Origin: UTCFX2 sp963827155
GTDB taxonomy: Bacteria; Chloroflexota; Anaerolineae; Anaerolineales; UBA4823
Length of the DNA stretch: 64,000 nucleotides
Direction of reading: 5' to 3'
Assembly (NCBI GenBank): GCA_963827155.1
Contig: CAWGZV010000002.1
Span: forward strand, 1,674,001 to 1,738,000
Below are positions 10,367 to 17,999 of the stretch, in pieces. Within the stretch, counting starts at the first letter, position 1, and each line of letters starts with the position of its first letter. Made by a program: the position numbers and the translations under genes. The notes beneath the pieces are model-generated. The model saw only the letters and a program-made list of their open reading frames with translations. It was not told the DNA's origin and searched no databases.

Positions 10367-12170
10367 ATGACCGGACAAAAAGCTACTTCACCATTCGCCA
10401 TCTTCCGCCACCGCAACTTTACACTGATGTGGGTCGGGCAGCTTATTTCCACCATGGGCAGCTCACTGACCTCCCTGGCCGCCTCGATCCTGGTGTTCAG
10501 GATTACGGGCTCGGCCGCTAGCGTAGGATTAATGCTGATGGCTACCGCAGCCCCTAGCTTGATTGTTGGCTTGGTTGCAGGCGTATTTGTAGACCGCTAT
10601 GACCGCAAAAAGATCATGATCTATGCGGATGTCATCCGCGCTTGCCTCGTATTTCTCATTCCATTCCTTGTTTCTATTCATATCGGTTGGTTGTATGTCA
10701 TAGTTGCTCTTACGAGCGCGGTTGGTCAGTTCTACGATCCAGCCCACGAGAGCATCCTGCCCGAGATCGCCTCGGATGAGGAGCTTTCCTCTGCGAATGC
10801 GCTGATGGCGATCAGCTCCTTCGGATCGACTGCCCTTGGGTTTGCAGCCTCTGGATTGATCGCTTCCAGAATGGATATAAAATGGGCGTTCTACCTGGAC
10901 TCACTTTCCTTTTTGCTTTCAGGTATTTGTATCCTGCTTATTTCGATCAAACCGCTCATAATTTCAGAAAAAACAAACGTCAAGGTGGTGGTCAACAACC
11001 TGCGCACTGGTCTGAAGTTTCTGTTCGACACAGAATTCGTTGCGCTCATTGTTTATCATCTCTGTCCCAGTCTTGATCGGTTTTGGTCTGTCAAATTCCT
11101 TATTGCTCCCATTTGCCACCAGAGCCCTGGGAGCTACCGAATTCGAATACGGTTTACAAGAAGGCCTTACATCCCTTGGATTTGTGTTCGGCAGTCTCTT
11201 AATGGCTGGGATTATGGGTCGATTATATGAAGGGCAGTGGATGACCATCAGTTTTATCGGTATGGGACTCACTGGGATGGCATATGCCTTTACACGATCT
11301 GTTCCAGTCGCAATCGTAGTCCTTATGTTCTCTGGGTTCATAAACGCGCCTTCTGCAATCGCTCGCCGGTTGATCCTTCAGCGAAATGCACCGCGTGAAA
11401 TGCGCGGTAGGGTAAACAGCGCCTTCTTTGTTTCAAGGGACGTTCTTTTCTTAATCGGAATGGCTTTAGCCGGGCTAGCTGATCTGATTAATATCCGAGT
11501 CATGTATTTCAGTGCCTCCGTTGCAGTCCTCTTGGGTGGAATTCTGGTACAGGTCCTCCCGGGTCTGCGTCAAGGAGCAGAAGATTGGCGGCGTGCTTGG
11601 AAGATCCTCAGGTCTGCACCTGAGGCGCCTGGATTGGGCATCGGTCGAGCGCCGCTGCCAGCAGACATGGATCTGCTTGTCGGTTTGCTCCCTCAAATGT
11701 CCACCCTGGCTCGCAAAGACCGTGAAAACATCTTGCGTCAATCGAGGATTTACGACGCCCCAAGTGGCACAAGCATTGTTCGATATGGGGATGAAGGTGA
11801 CTTAGCATTCTTTATTCTTGCTGGTAAGGTCTTGGTAGGTCGGACCGATGAAGGGGGAAGCTATCGTTCCCTCGCTACATTAAAGCCAGGCGATTTCTTT
11901 GGAGAAATCGCCGCCTTGACAGGATCAAAACGTACTGCAAACGTCATATCCGACGAACAGACTACAGTCCTCCAGATGCCAGCTCAAACCCTTCGTGGTC
12001 TTATGACCATTCCAGTCCTCAGTCAGCTCTTCCTATCAAAAATGACCGAACGCTTGATGGTTACCAGCGTGACCGATCTTCCTCGCTTCGCAGGATTTGA
12101 TCAGCAAGACCTCCGCGATTTACGGACTGTCCAGGAAACGCCCCCCCAGCCGGCTCCAGAACCGGTTTAG
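10367..12170 (+). CDS. MFS transporter fused to C-terminal cyclic-nucleotide-binding domain (one +1 frameshift)
   Basis: A 600-residue protein split by one extra base in GTTG (11039-11042); fragments are 10367-11041 and about 11043-12170. Residues 1-405 are an MFS carrier of the DHA3/enterobactin-exporter type (FRHRNFTLMWVGQLIS at the start, VDRYDRKKIMI motif A). Residues about 440-570 are a Crp-like CNB fold with the phosphate-binding cassette GDFFGEIAALTGSKRTANV. The Glu and Arg that normally hold cAMP ribose and phosphate are both present, so nucleotide control of transport is plausible. Substrate unknown. A possible second, decayed CNB fragment follows at 12198. Confidence 0.85.
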
Positions 12171-12729
12171 GGATCAATTCTTGGAGAAATCTAATTAATG
12201 GTCCTGGCTGAGTTCGCATTTCAATCCTGTAGAGCCCCCAGAGATCGATTTCAAGACCAGCTCCGCTTTCTAAGGGAGTTGGATCATTTCCAAAATTTAG
12301 ACGCGGCTCAGCATTCATATCTCGCTCAAGCAAGCACTTTCCGATACCTTCCGCACGAATTCAGTAGTCAATACCAACATGACCTGGCACAATCTCCCGG
12401 GAAATACTCGCCCATCGAACAGGTTTGACCAGGCAAATAGCAGGATAAAGTATCAGATCTTGGCGCCGTTCAGGTTTACTCATCACCGGCAGAGGAAAAA
12501 TTGTCTTGCTCGATCTATTTTCTCGTAAAGAGTTCGAACAACAATTGATCGGATAGGCTCCGCATGATAGTGATTTCGGCCCGTATGGGAGTTGTCGCCT
12601 GCACTGTCACCGAAATGACACTAATCCTTCTTATATCAGGTTAATATTCGATCAGATTTAAGACAAAAAACACATTCGACTTCAATGAGAAGCAGATTTT
12701 CAGGAAAGATAATCGAGAGGAGAATTGAA
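12171..12729. other. Gap before repeat-protein gene
   Basis: Apart from the possible CNB remnant at 12198-12428 (and traces to about 12530), I see no gene. A short hairpin-forming sequence, TGTCA-ccgaaa-TGACA, lies at about 12605-12620. The promoter of the repeat-protein gene should lie in the AT-rich end (12630-12700). Confidence 0.5.
12198..12428 (+). pseudogene. Possible decayed cyclic-nucleotide-binding domain fragment
   Basis: A 76-codon frame whose middle (FLRELDHFQNLDAAQHSYLA, then ASTFRYLPHE) resembles the first helix and strand of a CNB domain. The continuation expected after the E (an EGDxGD-type loop) is missing. In another frame around 12452-12490 a short GAVQVYS string resembles the next CNB strand. 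It follows the MFS-CNB gene by 27 bases. I read it as a remnant of a second CNB domain or a broken neighbour. It may also be chance. Confidence 0.3.
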
Positions 12730-13707
12730 ATGAAAACCAGCCGTTCCCAGTCGTTGAAACAGTTATTGAAGAAGCTATCTGCTGTTCGAGCCACGCTCAA
12801 TGATGATCAGCGTGAGCTGCTTGACCAAATGGTCTTGAATGCACAGATTTCTGATGCTGGAGAGTTGTCTTCAGAGGTGTATTCTCACTCCCTGACCACC
12901 AAGCCCGCTTCCAAACCCTCCAGCAAACCCAGCTCGAAGGCCGATGAGGTCGAAGCTCACTCCCTGACCACCAAGCCCGCTTCCAAGCCCTCCAGCAAAC
13001 CCAGCTCGAAAGCCGATGAGGTCGAGGCCCACTCCCTGACCACCAAGCCCGCTTCCAAGCCCTCCAGCAAACCCAGCTCGAAGGCCGATGAGGTCGAGGC
13101 CCACTCCCTGACCACCAAGCCCGCTTCCAAGCCCTCCAGCAAACCCAGCTCGAAGGCCGACGAGGTCGAGGCCCACTCCCTGACCACCAAGCCCGCTTCC
13201 AAGCCCTCCAGCAAACCCAGCTCGAAGGCCGACGAGGTCGAGGCCCACTCCCTGACCACCAAGCCCGCTTCCAAGCCCTCCAGCAAACCCAGCTCGAAGG
13301 CCGACGAGGTCGAGGCCCACTCCCTGACCACCAAGCCCGCTTCCAAGCCCTCCAGCAAACCCAGCTCGAAGGCCGATGAGGTCGAGGCTCACTCCCTGAC
13401 CACCAAGCCCGCTTCCAAGCCCTCCAGCAAACCCAGTTCGAAGGCTGACGAGGTCGAAGCTCACTCGCTGACCACCAAGCCTTCCGGAAAGCCTTCCGGT
13501 AAACCCAGCGGGAAGGCCGACGAAGCCGAAGCTCACTCCCTTACCACCAAGCCCACCACCAAGCCTTCCGGCAAACCCAGCGGGAAAGCTGACGAAGTTG
13601 AAGCTCACTCTTCGAACACAAAACCCACTTCGAAGCCAGACAGCAATCAACCGACCTTCAACATTACTTTTGATAAGGACGGGGAAATTTATCGGCTTGA
13701 TGACTGA
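12730..13707 (+). CDS. Protein of eleven 24-residue HSLTTKP/KPSSK/ADEVEA units
   Basis: 325 residues from the ATG at 12730, which has GAGAGGAG just upstream. Residues 1-52 are a helical, charged segment with LNDDQRELLDQMVLNAQ, reminiscent of a RiPP leader. Then come 24-residue units, each 72 bases: eight almost identical (12886-13461), two diverged with PSGKPSGK (13462-13605), and a partial last one (13606 on) leading to a short tail with FNITFDKDGEIYRLDD. Each unit starts HSLTTKP, has a KPSSK stretch and ends ADEVEA. There is no signal peptide, no TM and no Cys. Near-identity of repeats at DNA level implies recent expansion or homogenisation. A strong terminator follows. Function unknown; a multi-core peptide precursor, a disordered spacer or a modification substrate are possible. 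Confidence 0.8.
   Translation: MKTSRSQSLKQLLKKLSAVRATLNDDQRELLDQMVLNAQISDAGELSSEVYSHSLTTKPASKPSSKPSSKADEVEAHSLTTKPASKPSSKPSSKADEVEAHSLTTKPASKPSSKPSSKADEVEAHSLTTKPASKPSSKPSSKADEVEAHSLTTKPASKPSSKPSSKADEVEAHSLTTKPASKPSSKPSSKADEVEAHSLTTKPASKPSSKPSSKADEVEAHSLTTKPASKPSSKPSSKADEVEAHSLTTKPSGKPSGKPSGKADEAEAHSLTTKPTTKPSGKPSGKADEVEAHSSNTKPTSKPDSNQPTFNITFDKDGEIYRLDD
12886..13677 (+). repeat. 72-bp in-frame tandem repeat, about 11 copies
   Basis: Units start at 12886, 12958, 13030, 13102, 13174, 13246, 13318, 13390, 13462, 13534 and 13606. The first eight differ by only a few synonymous bases (for example AAG/AAA and GAT/GAC); the last three are diverged. The period is exactly 24 codons and the whole array is translated. 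There are no unique spacers, so this is not a CRISPR array. Confidence 0.95.
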
Positions 13708-13731
13708 AGATTAGCAATCGATCAACCGCAC

Positions 13732-13772
13732 ACCGTGTGCATCTCTTTAGAGGGAAAAGAGATGCACACGGT
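13732..13772 (+). terminator. Perfect 17-bp hairpin after repeat-protein gene
   Basis: ACCGTGTGCATCTCTTT at 13732-13748 pairs perfectly with 13756-13772; the loop is 7 bases. Only a short TTT follows, but the stem is strong and it sits 25 bases after the stop codon, so it is most simply a terminator that separates the repeat protein from the GAF gene. Its unusual perfection would also allow it to act as an mRNA-stabilising element. Confidence 0.7.
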
Positions 13773-13819
13773 TTCACGTGTCCTGTAACTCCCGGGAGGG
13801 GGGTTAAAGAGAGGCAAAC

Positions 13820-14504
13820 ATGCAGCAAGCAAATTCTCAAGGTTCAGATGCTGAAATGGTCAAACAGCTCCGTCAGTTTGTCCAGGCGATTGAGATGACC
13901 AGCGCCGCCGTGCTTCCTCGATCTTCAGACGAACTGCTTCAATCGATCGTTGAAGCGGCTGCCAGAATTTTTGGTGCGGCGGCTTCTTCTATTTTACTGG
14001 TCGATGAAGATCGCCAGGAGCTTGTTTAAAGTCGCGTTTAACTCTGGTGATGAAAATGTGATTGGAATGCGCACCCCAATGGATAAGGGTATCGCAGGTT
14101 ATGTCGTGATGACGGGACAGCCGATCGCTGTTTCTAATGTGCAGCAAGATTCCCGCTTTAATCGCGAATTTGCAGAAAAAACAGGCTATATCCCTCGTTC
14201 TATTCTGGCTACCCCTTTGCTCTCGGGCGAAAAAGTAATCGGAGTTATGGAAGTCCTGGATAAAATAAACGCAACTTCATTTGGCATGCAGGATATGGAA
14301 ATGTTGGGTTTGTTTGCTAAGCAGGCTGCTATCGCCATCAATCAGACGCAGCAGTTCGATCAGATTAGTGAGAGCCTTATCCGAGGTCTGAAAGAGCTGG
14401 CTAAGAATTCAGGCGAAGAAGAACCTCAAGCTCTGGTGGACGCTCTGGAGTTAACGAAAGGGAAGCTTCCCGCCGATTTTAATGTCATTGGCAAAGCTGT
14501 TTAA
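13820..14504 (+). CDS. GAF-domain protein (one frameshift)
   Basis: A 227-residue protein split at the TTT run 14025-14027 (one base extra, or two missing); fragments are 13820-14026 and about 14028-14504. AGAGG precedes the ATG. Residues about 38-185 form a GAF domain (ILLVDEDRQELV, GIAGYVVMTGQPIAV, VIGVMEVLDKIN). A helical tail (LIRGLKELAKNSGEEEP) follows. No output domain is fused, so it may sense a small ligand and act by binding partners. Located between the repeat protein and the cytosolic subtilase, it probably belongs to the same functional group. Confidence 0.8.
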
Positions 14505-14636
14505 TGAGATTTCATCTTTAGGAGAGGCTGAACGAAGAGCGTGCATTCAGGTTCTCGAGGTCTTCCGAAATTATCGACGTTCGCGGTTTTCACCAAGATA
14601 GCTGTCACTCATTTCATTTGAAGATTGGAAGCGGAT

Positions 14637-15491
14637 ATGTCCGATGAAATTATTCGTCCGGCATGGTCGCATCAGTTCGCCCCAGATGTGATTAAAACGC
14701 TGGCATCGATTGCTCCTCTGGAAAACTTAAATCGGGATTGGGCTTGGGGTGGATCGACTGGGAAAGGTGTTCAGGTTGCGATTGTAGACAGTGGAATTGA
14801 ATATGATCATCCAGAGCTGGGTGACAGCGTCCGCGGTGGTGTCGTGATGGAATATGATGAAGACGCCGAAGACAATATTCGCGTGATTGAGGATCCCTAT
14901 CCCACCGATCTAGTCGGTCATGGCACAGCTTGTGCCGGAATTATTCATTCCCTTGCCCCCGAAGCAGACCTCTTCAGCGTTCGGGTTCTGGGTAAAGGCG
15001 CCACTGGGCGAGCGCTTCAATTTGCTGCTGGTCTCGAATGGGCGTTGAAGAACAATATGCAGGTGTGCAATCTTTCACTATCCACATCACGCGAAGAATA
15101 TTATGGTCTCTTCCATCAGTTGGCTGACGAAGCCTATTTTAAGAATATGATGCTGATATCGGCAGTCAATAATATTCCAGCCCCAAGCTATCCTTCACTC
15201 TATTCTTCAGTATTTTCAGTCGCCGCTCATGAAGGTCAAGATCCTTTTACCTACTACTACAATACTTCGCCTCCGGTCGAATTTGGTGCGCCTGGGATTG
15301 ATATTACCGTTGCATGGGCAAACAAAGGGTATATGATCAGCACTGGAAACAGCTTTGCCGCCCCTCACATCGCTGGTATTGTCGCTTTAATTCTCTCCAA
15401 GCACCCAGAGCTGGCTCCATTTCAATTGAAAACCATCCTTTACGTCTGTGCTAACAATTCAGCTTTCCATCAACAGCTGAATTCCCCATAA
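14637..15491 (+). CDS. Cytosolic subtilisin-like serine protease (S8)
   Basis: 284 residues from the ATG at 14637, preceded by GGAAGCGG; an upstream TTG at 14625 is less likely. The catalytic triad is visible: Asp51 (AIVDSGIEYDHPEL), His95 (VGHGTACAGI) and Ser239 (TGNSFAAPHIAG), with Asn178 or Asn179 as the oxyanion residue (SAVNN). The Ser motif is GNS instead of the usual GTS. There is no signal peptide and no propeptide, so it should act in the cytosol. Stand-alone cytosolic subtilases of this size occur in peptide-maturation clusters (cyanobactin PatA/PatG-type proteases), which makes the neighbouring repeat protein a candidate substrate; that link is inference. Confidence 0.85.
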   Translation: MSDEIIRPAWSHQFAPDVIKTLASIAPLENLNRDWAWGGSTGKGVQVAIVDSGIEYDHPELGDSVRGGVVMEYDEDAEDNIRVIEDPYPTDLVGHGTACAGIIHSLAPEADLFSVRVLGKGATGRALQFAAGLEWALKNNMQVCNLSLSTSREEYYGLFHQLADEAYFKNMMLISAVNNIPAPSYPSLYSSVFSVAAHEGQDPFTYYYNTSPPVEFGAPGIDITVAWANKGYMISTGNSFAAPHIAGIVALILSKHPELAPFQLKTILYVCANNSAFHQQLNSP

Positions 15492-15502
15492 TAGGGTTAA
15501 GG

Positions 15503-15739
15503 CTAGGATTCCAGAGTTTGCCCTTGATCCGTTGAAGGCTCTTGTTCAACACTCCTCCATTGAACGAATAATACAAAATCCGGTTTCACTTCGTAAAGGG
15601 ATCCTTCAATTGTCAAGAAATACTTACCATTCGTTGTCGCTAATCCATCTGTAACTACTTTCGATCCTGCAACTGCGAGATCGGGTTTTCTACCAGCTTT
15701 GATGCAGGTTATGTATTCATCGGCATGGAGTAGTTCCAT
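15503..15739 (-). CDS. Small 78-residue protein, unknown
   Basis: Starts at ATG 15739 with AGAGG 7 bases upstream and ends 11 bases from the convergent subtilase stop. The protein looks folded and beta-rich (KYFLTIEGSLYEVKPDFVLFVQW) with a polar C-terminus. I do not recognise a family. There is no signal peptide. It faces the subtilase and could be an inhibitor, a substrate or an unrelated protein. Confidence 0.6.
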   Translation of the reverse strand: MELLHADEYITCIKAGRKPDLAVAGSKVVTDGLATTNGKYFLTIEGSLYEVKPDFVLFVQWRSVEQEPSTDQGQTLES

Positions 15740-15954
15740 ATCTGACCTCTAGCGATTTAATGAACCGGATTGGTCAATTTCGAATTTCGCTTCTGCGCTA
15801 TCCCTTATAACCTCACAGAATTGAATGATAACAAATCATACATCAATATTGAAGTTCTGTGTCTATATGCATATATCAATCTCTAATATATGAATAATGT
15901 CTATCTATTATAATTTGATAAGATTTACCTGTTTTCACAAGTATGGGAGGGAAC

Positions 15955-16291
15955 ATGAAGCCGGATTTATCAGGTCGAGTTCGAAGTCGCAACAAGCCTT
16001 AAAGAAAAGATCGAAAAAGGAAAATTTGATCCTGGCGACTGCAATCATTTTTCGGAAATTCAGGAAGTAAAACCCAGCGCGAAAGGTTGTGAAGATTGCC
16101 TGAAAATTGGGGATACTTGGGTCCATTTGAGGATTTGTTTAACTTGCGGGCATGTCGGATGTTGTGATAATTCTAAGAACAAACACGCCACCCGCCATTT
16201 TCACGATGTGAACCATCCAATGATCGCTTCCTTTGAATCCGGCGAACATTGGATTTGGTGCTATCCCGACGAATTATTCTTCCAGGTCTGA
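15955..16291 (+). CDS. ZnF-UBP (ubiquitin-hydrolase-type zinc finger) protein (one +1 frameshift)
   Basis: A strong site GGGAGGG precedes ATG 15955. After removal of one G at 15963-15964 the frame is open for 111 residues. Zinc residues are all present: CNH, GCEDCLK, LRICLTCGHVGCCD, KNKHATRHFHD, NHPM, ending GEHWIWCYPDEL, which matches the UBP finger of deubiquitinases and HDAC6. Bacterial versions occur beside redox and histidine-kinase genes. The next gene (receiver/TrxR fusion) begins 13 bases after the stop, so they are co-transcribed. Ubiquitin itself is not expected here, so the finger may bind another C-terminal peptide or a partner protein. Confidence 0.85.
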
Positions 16292-16304
16292 ATCGAGAGT
16301 ATTT

Positions 16305-17987
16305 ATGGCAAAACCAGTAATTCTAACTGTTGATGATGATCCTCAGGTCCTCAGCGCAGTTGAGCGCGATCTGCGAAAGCATTACCGGGGTGATTATCGA
16401 ATCATAAAATCTACCTCTGGTAGTGAAGCGCTGGAGGTCGTCCGCCAGCTCAAACAGCGTGAAGAACCGCTGGCTCTTTTCCTGGTCGATCAGCGGATGC
16501 CCGAAATGACCGGCACCGACTTCCTGGAAAAAGCAATGGTGTTTTTTCCAGATACCAAAAAAGTCCTGCTTACTGCCTATGCTGATACACAGGCGGCCAT
16601 AGCCAGCATTAACGCTATCGGGCTGGATTACTACCTAATGAAGCCCTGGGATCCACCAGAGCAGCACCTCTATCCCGTGCTCGATGAGCTGATCAATGAT
16701 TGGTTACAGTCCACACCGCCCCCGTATGATGGAATTCGGGTGGCAGGCACCCTTTGGTCCCCCAGAAGTCACGATGTCAAGGATTTCCTCGCCCGCAACC
16801 GCATTCCTTACCTCTGGCAGGATATTGAAGTTGACAACCAAACCCGCGTGCTTGTCGATGCCACCCTTGAAAAAGAAGGGGGCATTGGGACCGGACTACG
16901 TAAGCTTCCTGTCGTCTTCTTCCCCGACGGCTCATATCTTGTCGAGCCGGATAACATCGCTCTTGCCAATAAAGTTGGGCTGAGCACACAAGCGACCCAG
17001 CCTTTTTATGACCTGATTGTTGTTGGCGCTGGTCCGGCTGGCTTAGGCGCAGCGGTGTACGGCGCTTCAGAAGGATTGCACACTTTGATGATCGACAAGG
17101 AAGCCACTGGAGGTCAGGCTGGAACAAGCTCAAGAATTGAGAATTATTTGGGGTTTCCAAAAGGGCTGAGCGGGGTTGAGCTCGCCCAGCGTGCCACAAC
17201 CCAAGCCTTGCGCCTGGGTGCGGAATTACTAAACGCGCAAGAGGTTATGCACGTTCGGGTGGAAGATCCAAATCGTTATGTGATCTTAAACGATGGAAGC
17301 GAGCTCGGTTGCCGCGCATTAATCATCGCTACTGGAGTATCCGTGCGCCGCTTGAACGCCCCTGGCGTGGAGAGGCTCACAGGCGCTGGGATTTATTATG
17401 GCGCAGCGCTCACCGAAGCCTCCTATTATAAAGGTCAGCCTGTGTTTGTGGTCGGTGGCGCAAACTCCGCCGGTCAGGCTGCGATGTTCTTTTCTCGGTT
17501 TGCGAGCCGTGTCACAATGTTGGTGCGCGGCGAAGGTCTGCGAGAAAGCATGTCTCAATACCTGATCGATCAAATCCAGGGCACTCAAAATATCGAGGTT
17601 TGGACCAATATTGAGGTCACCGAAGCCCATGGTGAGACCCGTCTCGAGAGGATCACAATCATGCATCACGATAGCGGGGAAAATGAATCCATCCCAGCCA
17701 GCGCGATGTTCATCTTTATTGGGGCGGTCCCTCACTCCGATCTTGTAGCGGATGTGGTTGAACGCGATCCGACCGGATTTATATTCACCGGACAAGATTT
17801 GCTTCGAGACGGGAAGCGACCAAAAGGTTGGTTGCTCGCAAGAGAACCTTATATGCTTGAATCCAGCTATCCAGGGATTTTCGCGGCTGGAGATATTCGC
17901 TTCGGTGCCGTTCGACGAGTCGCTTCTGCGGTCGGAGAAGGTGCGATTGCGGTCAGCCAGGTTCATCAATTCCTCAAGACGATCTGA
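16305..17987 (+). CDS. Response-regulator receiver fused to thioredoxin-reductase-like flavoprotein
   Basis: 560 residues from ATG 16305. Residues 5-130 are a receiver domain (VDDD at 9-12, phospho-acceptor Asp62 in LVDQRMPEM, Lys in MKPWD). Residues 150-235 look like a thioredoxin/glutaredoxin fold without cysteines (GTLWSPRSHDVKDFL...DIEVD). Residues 245-555 are a TrxR-type FAD/NAD domain (VVGAGPAGLGAAVYGAS, GGQAGTSSRIENYLGF, VVGGANSAGQAA, GDIRFGAVRRVASAVGEGAIA). Where TrxR has its CATC redox pair, this protein reads YYGAALTEA, so it cannot do dithiol exchange. It may be a phosphorylation-controlled NAD(P)H or flavin redox sensor. It is flanked by ZnF-UBP and a CNB-kinase, its likely partners. 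Confidence 0.88.
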   Translation: MAKPVILTVDDDPQVLSAVERDLRKHYRGDYRIIKSTSGSEALEVVRQLKQREEPLALFLVDQRMPEMTGTDFLEKAMVFFPDTKKVLLTAYADTQAAIASINAIGLDYYLMKPWDPPEQHLYPVLDELINDWLQSTPPPYDGIRVAGTLWSPRSHDVKDFLARNRIPYLWQDIEVDNQTRVLVDATLEKEGGIGTGLRKLPVVFFPDGSYLVEPDNIALANKVGLSTQATQPFYDLIVVGAGPAGLGAAVYGASEGLHTLMIDKEATGGQAGTSSRIENYLGFPKGLSGVELAQRATTQALRLGAELLNAQEVMHVRVEDPNRYVILNDGSELGCRALIIATGVSVRRLNAPGVERLTGAGIYYGAALTEASYYKGQPVFVVGGANSAGQAAMFFSRFASRVTMLVRGEGLRESMSQYLIDQIQGTQNIEVWTNIEVTEAHGETRLERITIMHHDSGENESIPASAMFIFIGAVPHSDLVADVVERDPTGFIFTGQDLLRDGKRPKGWLLAREPYMLESSYPGIFAAGDIRFGAVRRVASAVGEGAIAVSQVHQFLKTI

Positions 17988-17999
17988 TAGGTCTATTTC

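Noticed and set aside
12871..13650. 259-codon Gly-rich frame opposite the repeat protein
   Set aside because: It is the mirror of the 72-bp array; the plus strand has a good ribosome site and start, while this one has neither.
12886..13677. CRISPR array
   Set aside because: Copies are contiguous, translated in frame and have no unique spacers. No cas genes occur nearby.
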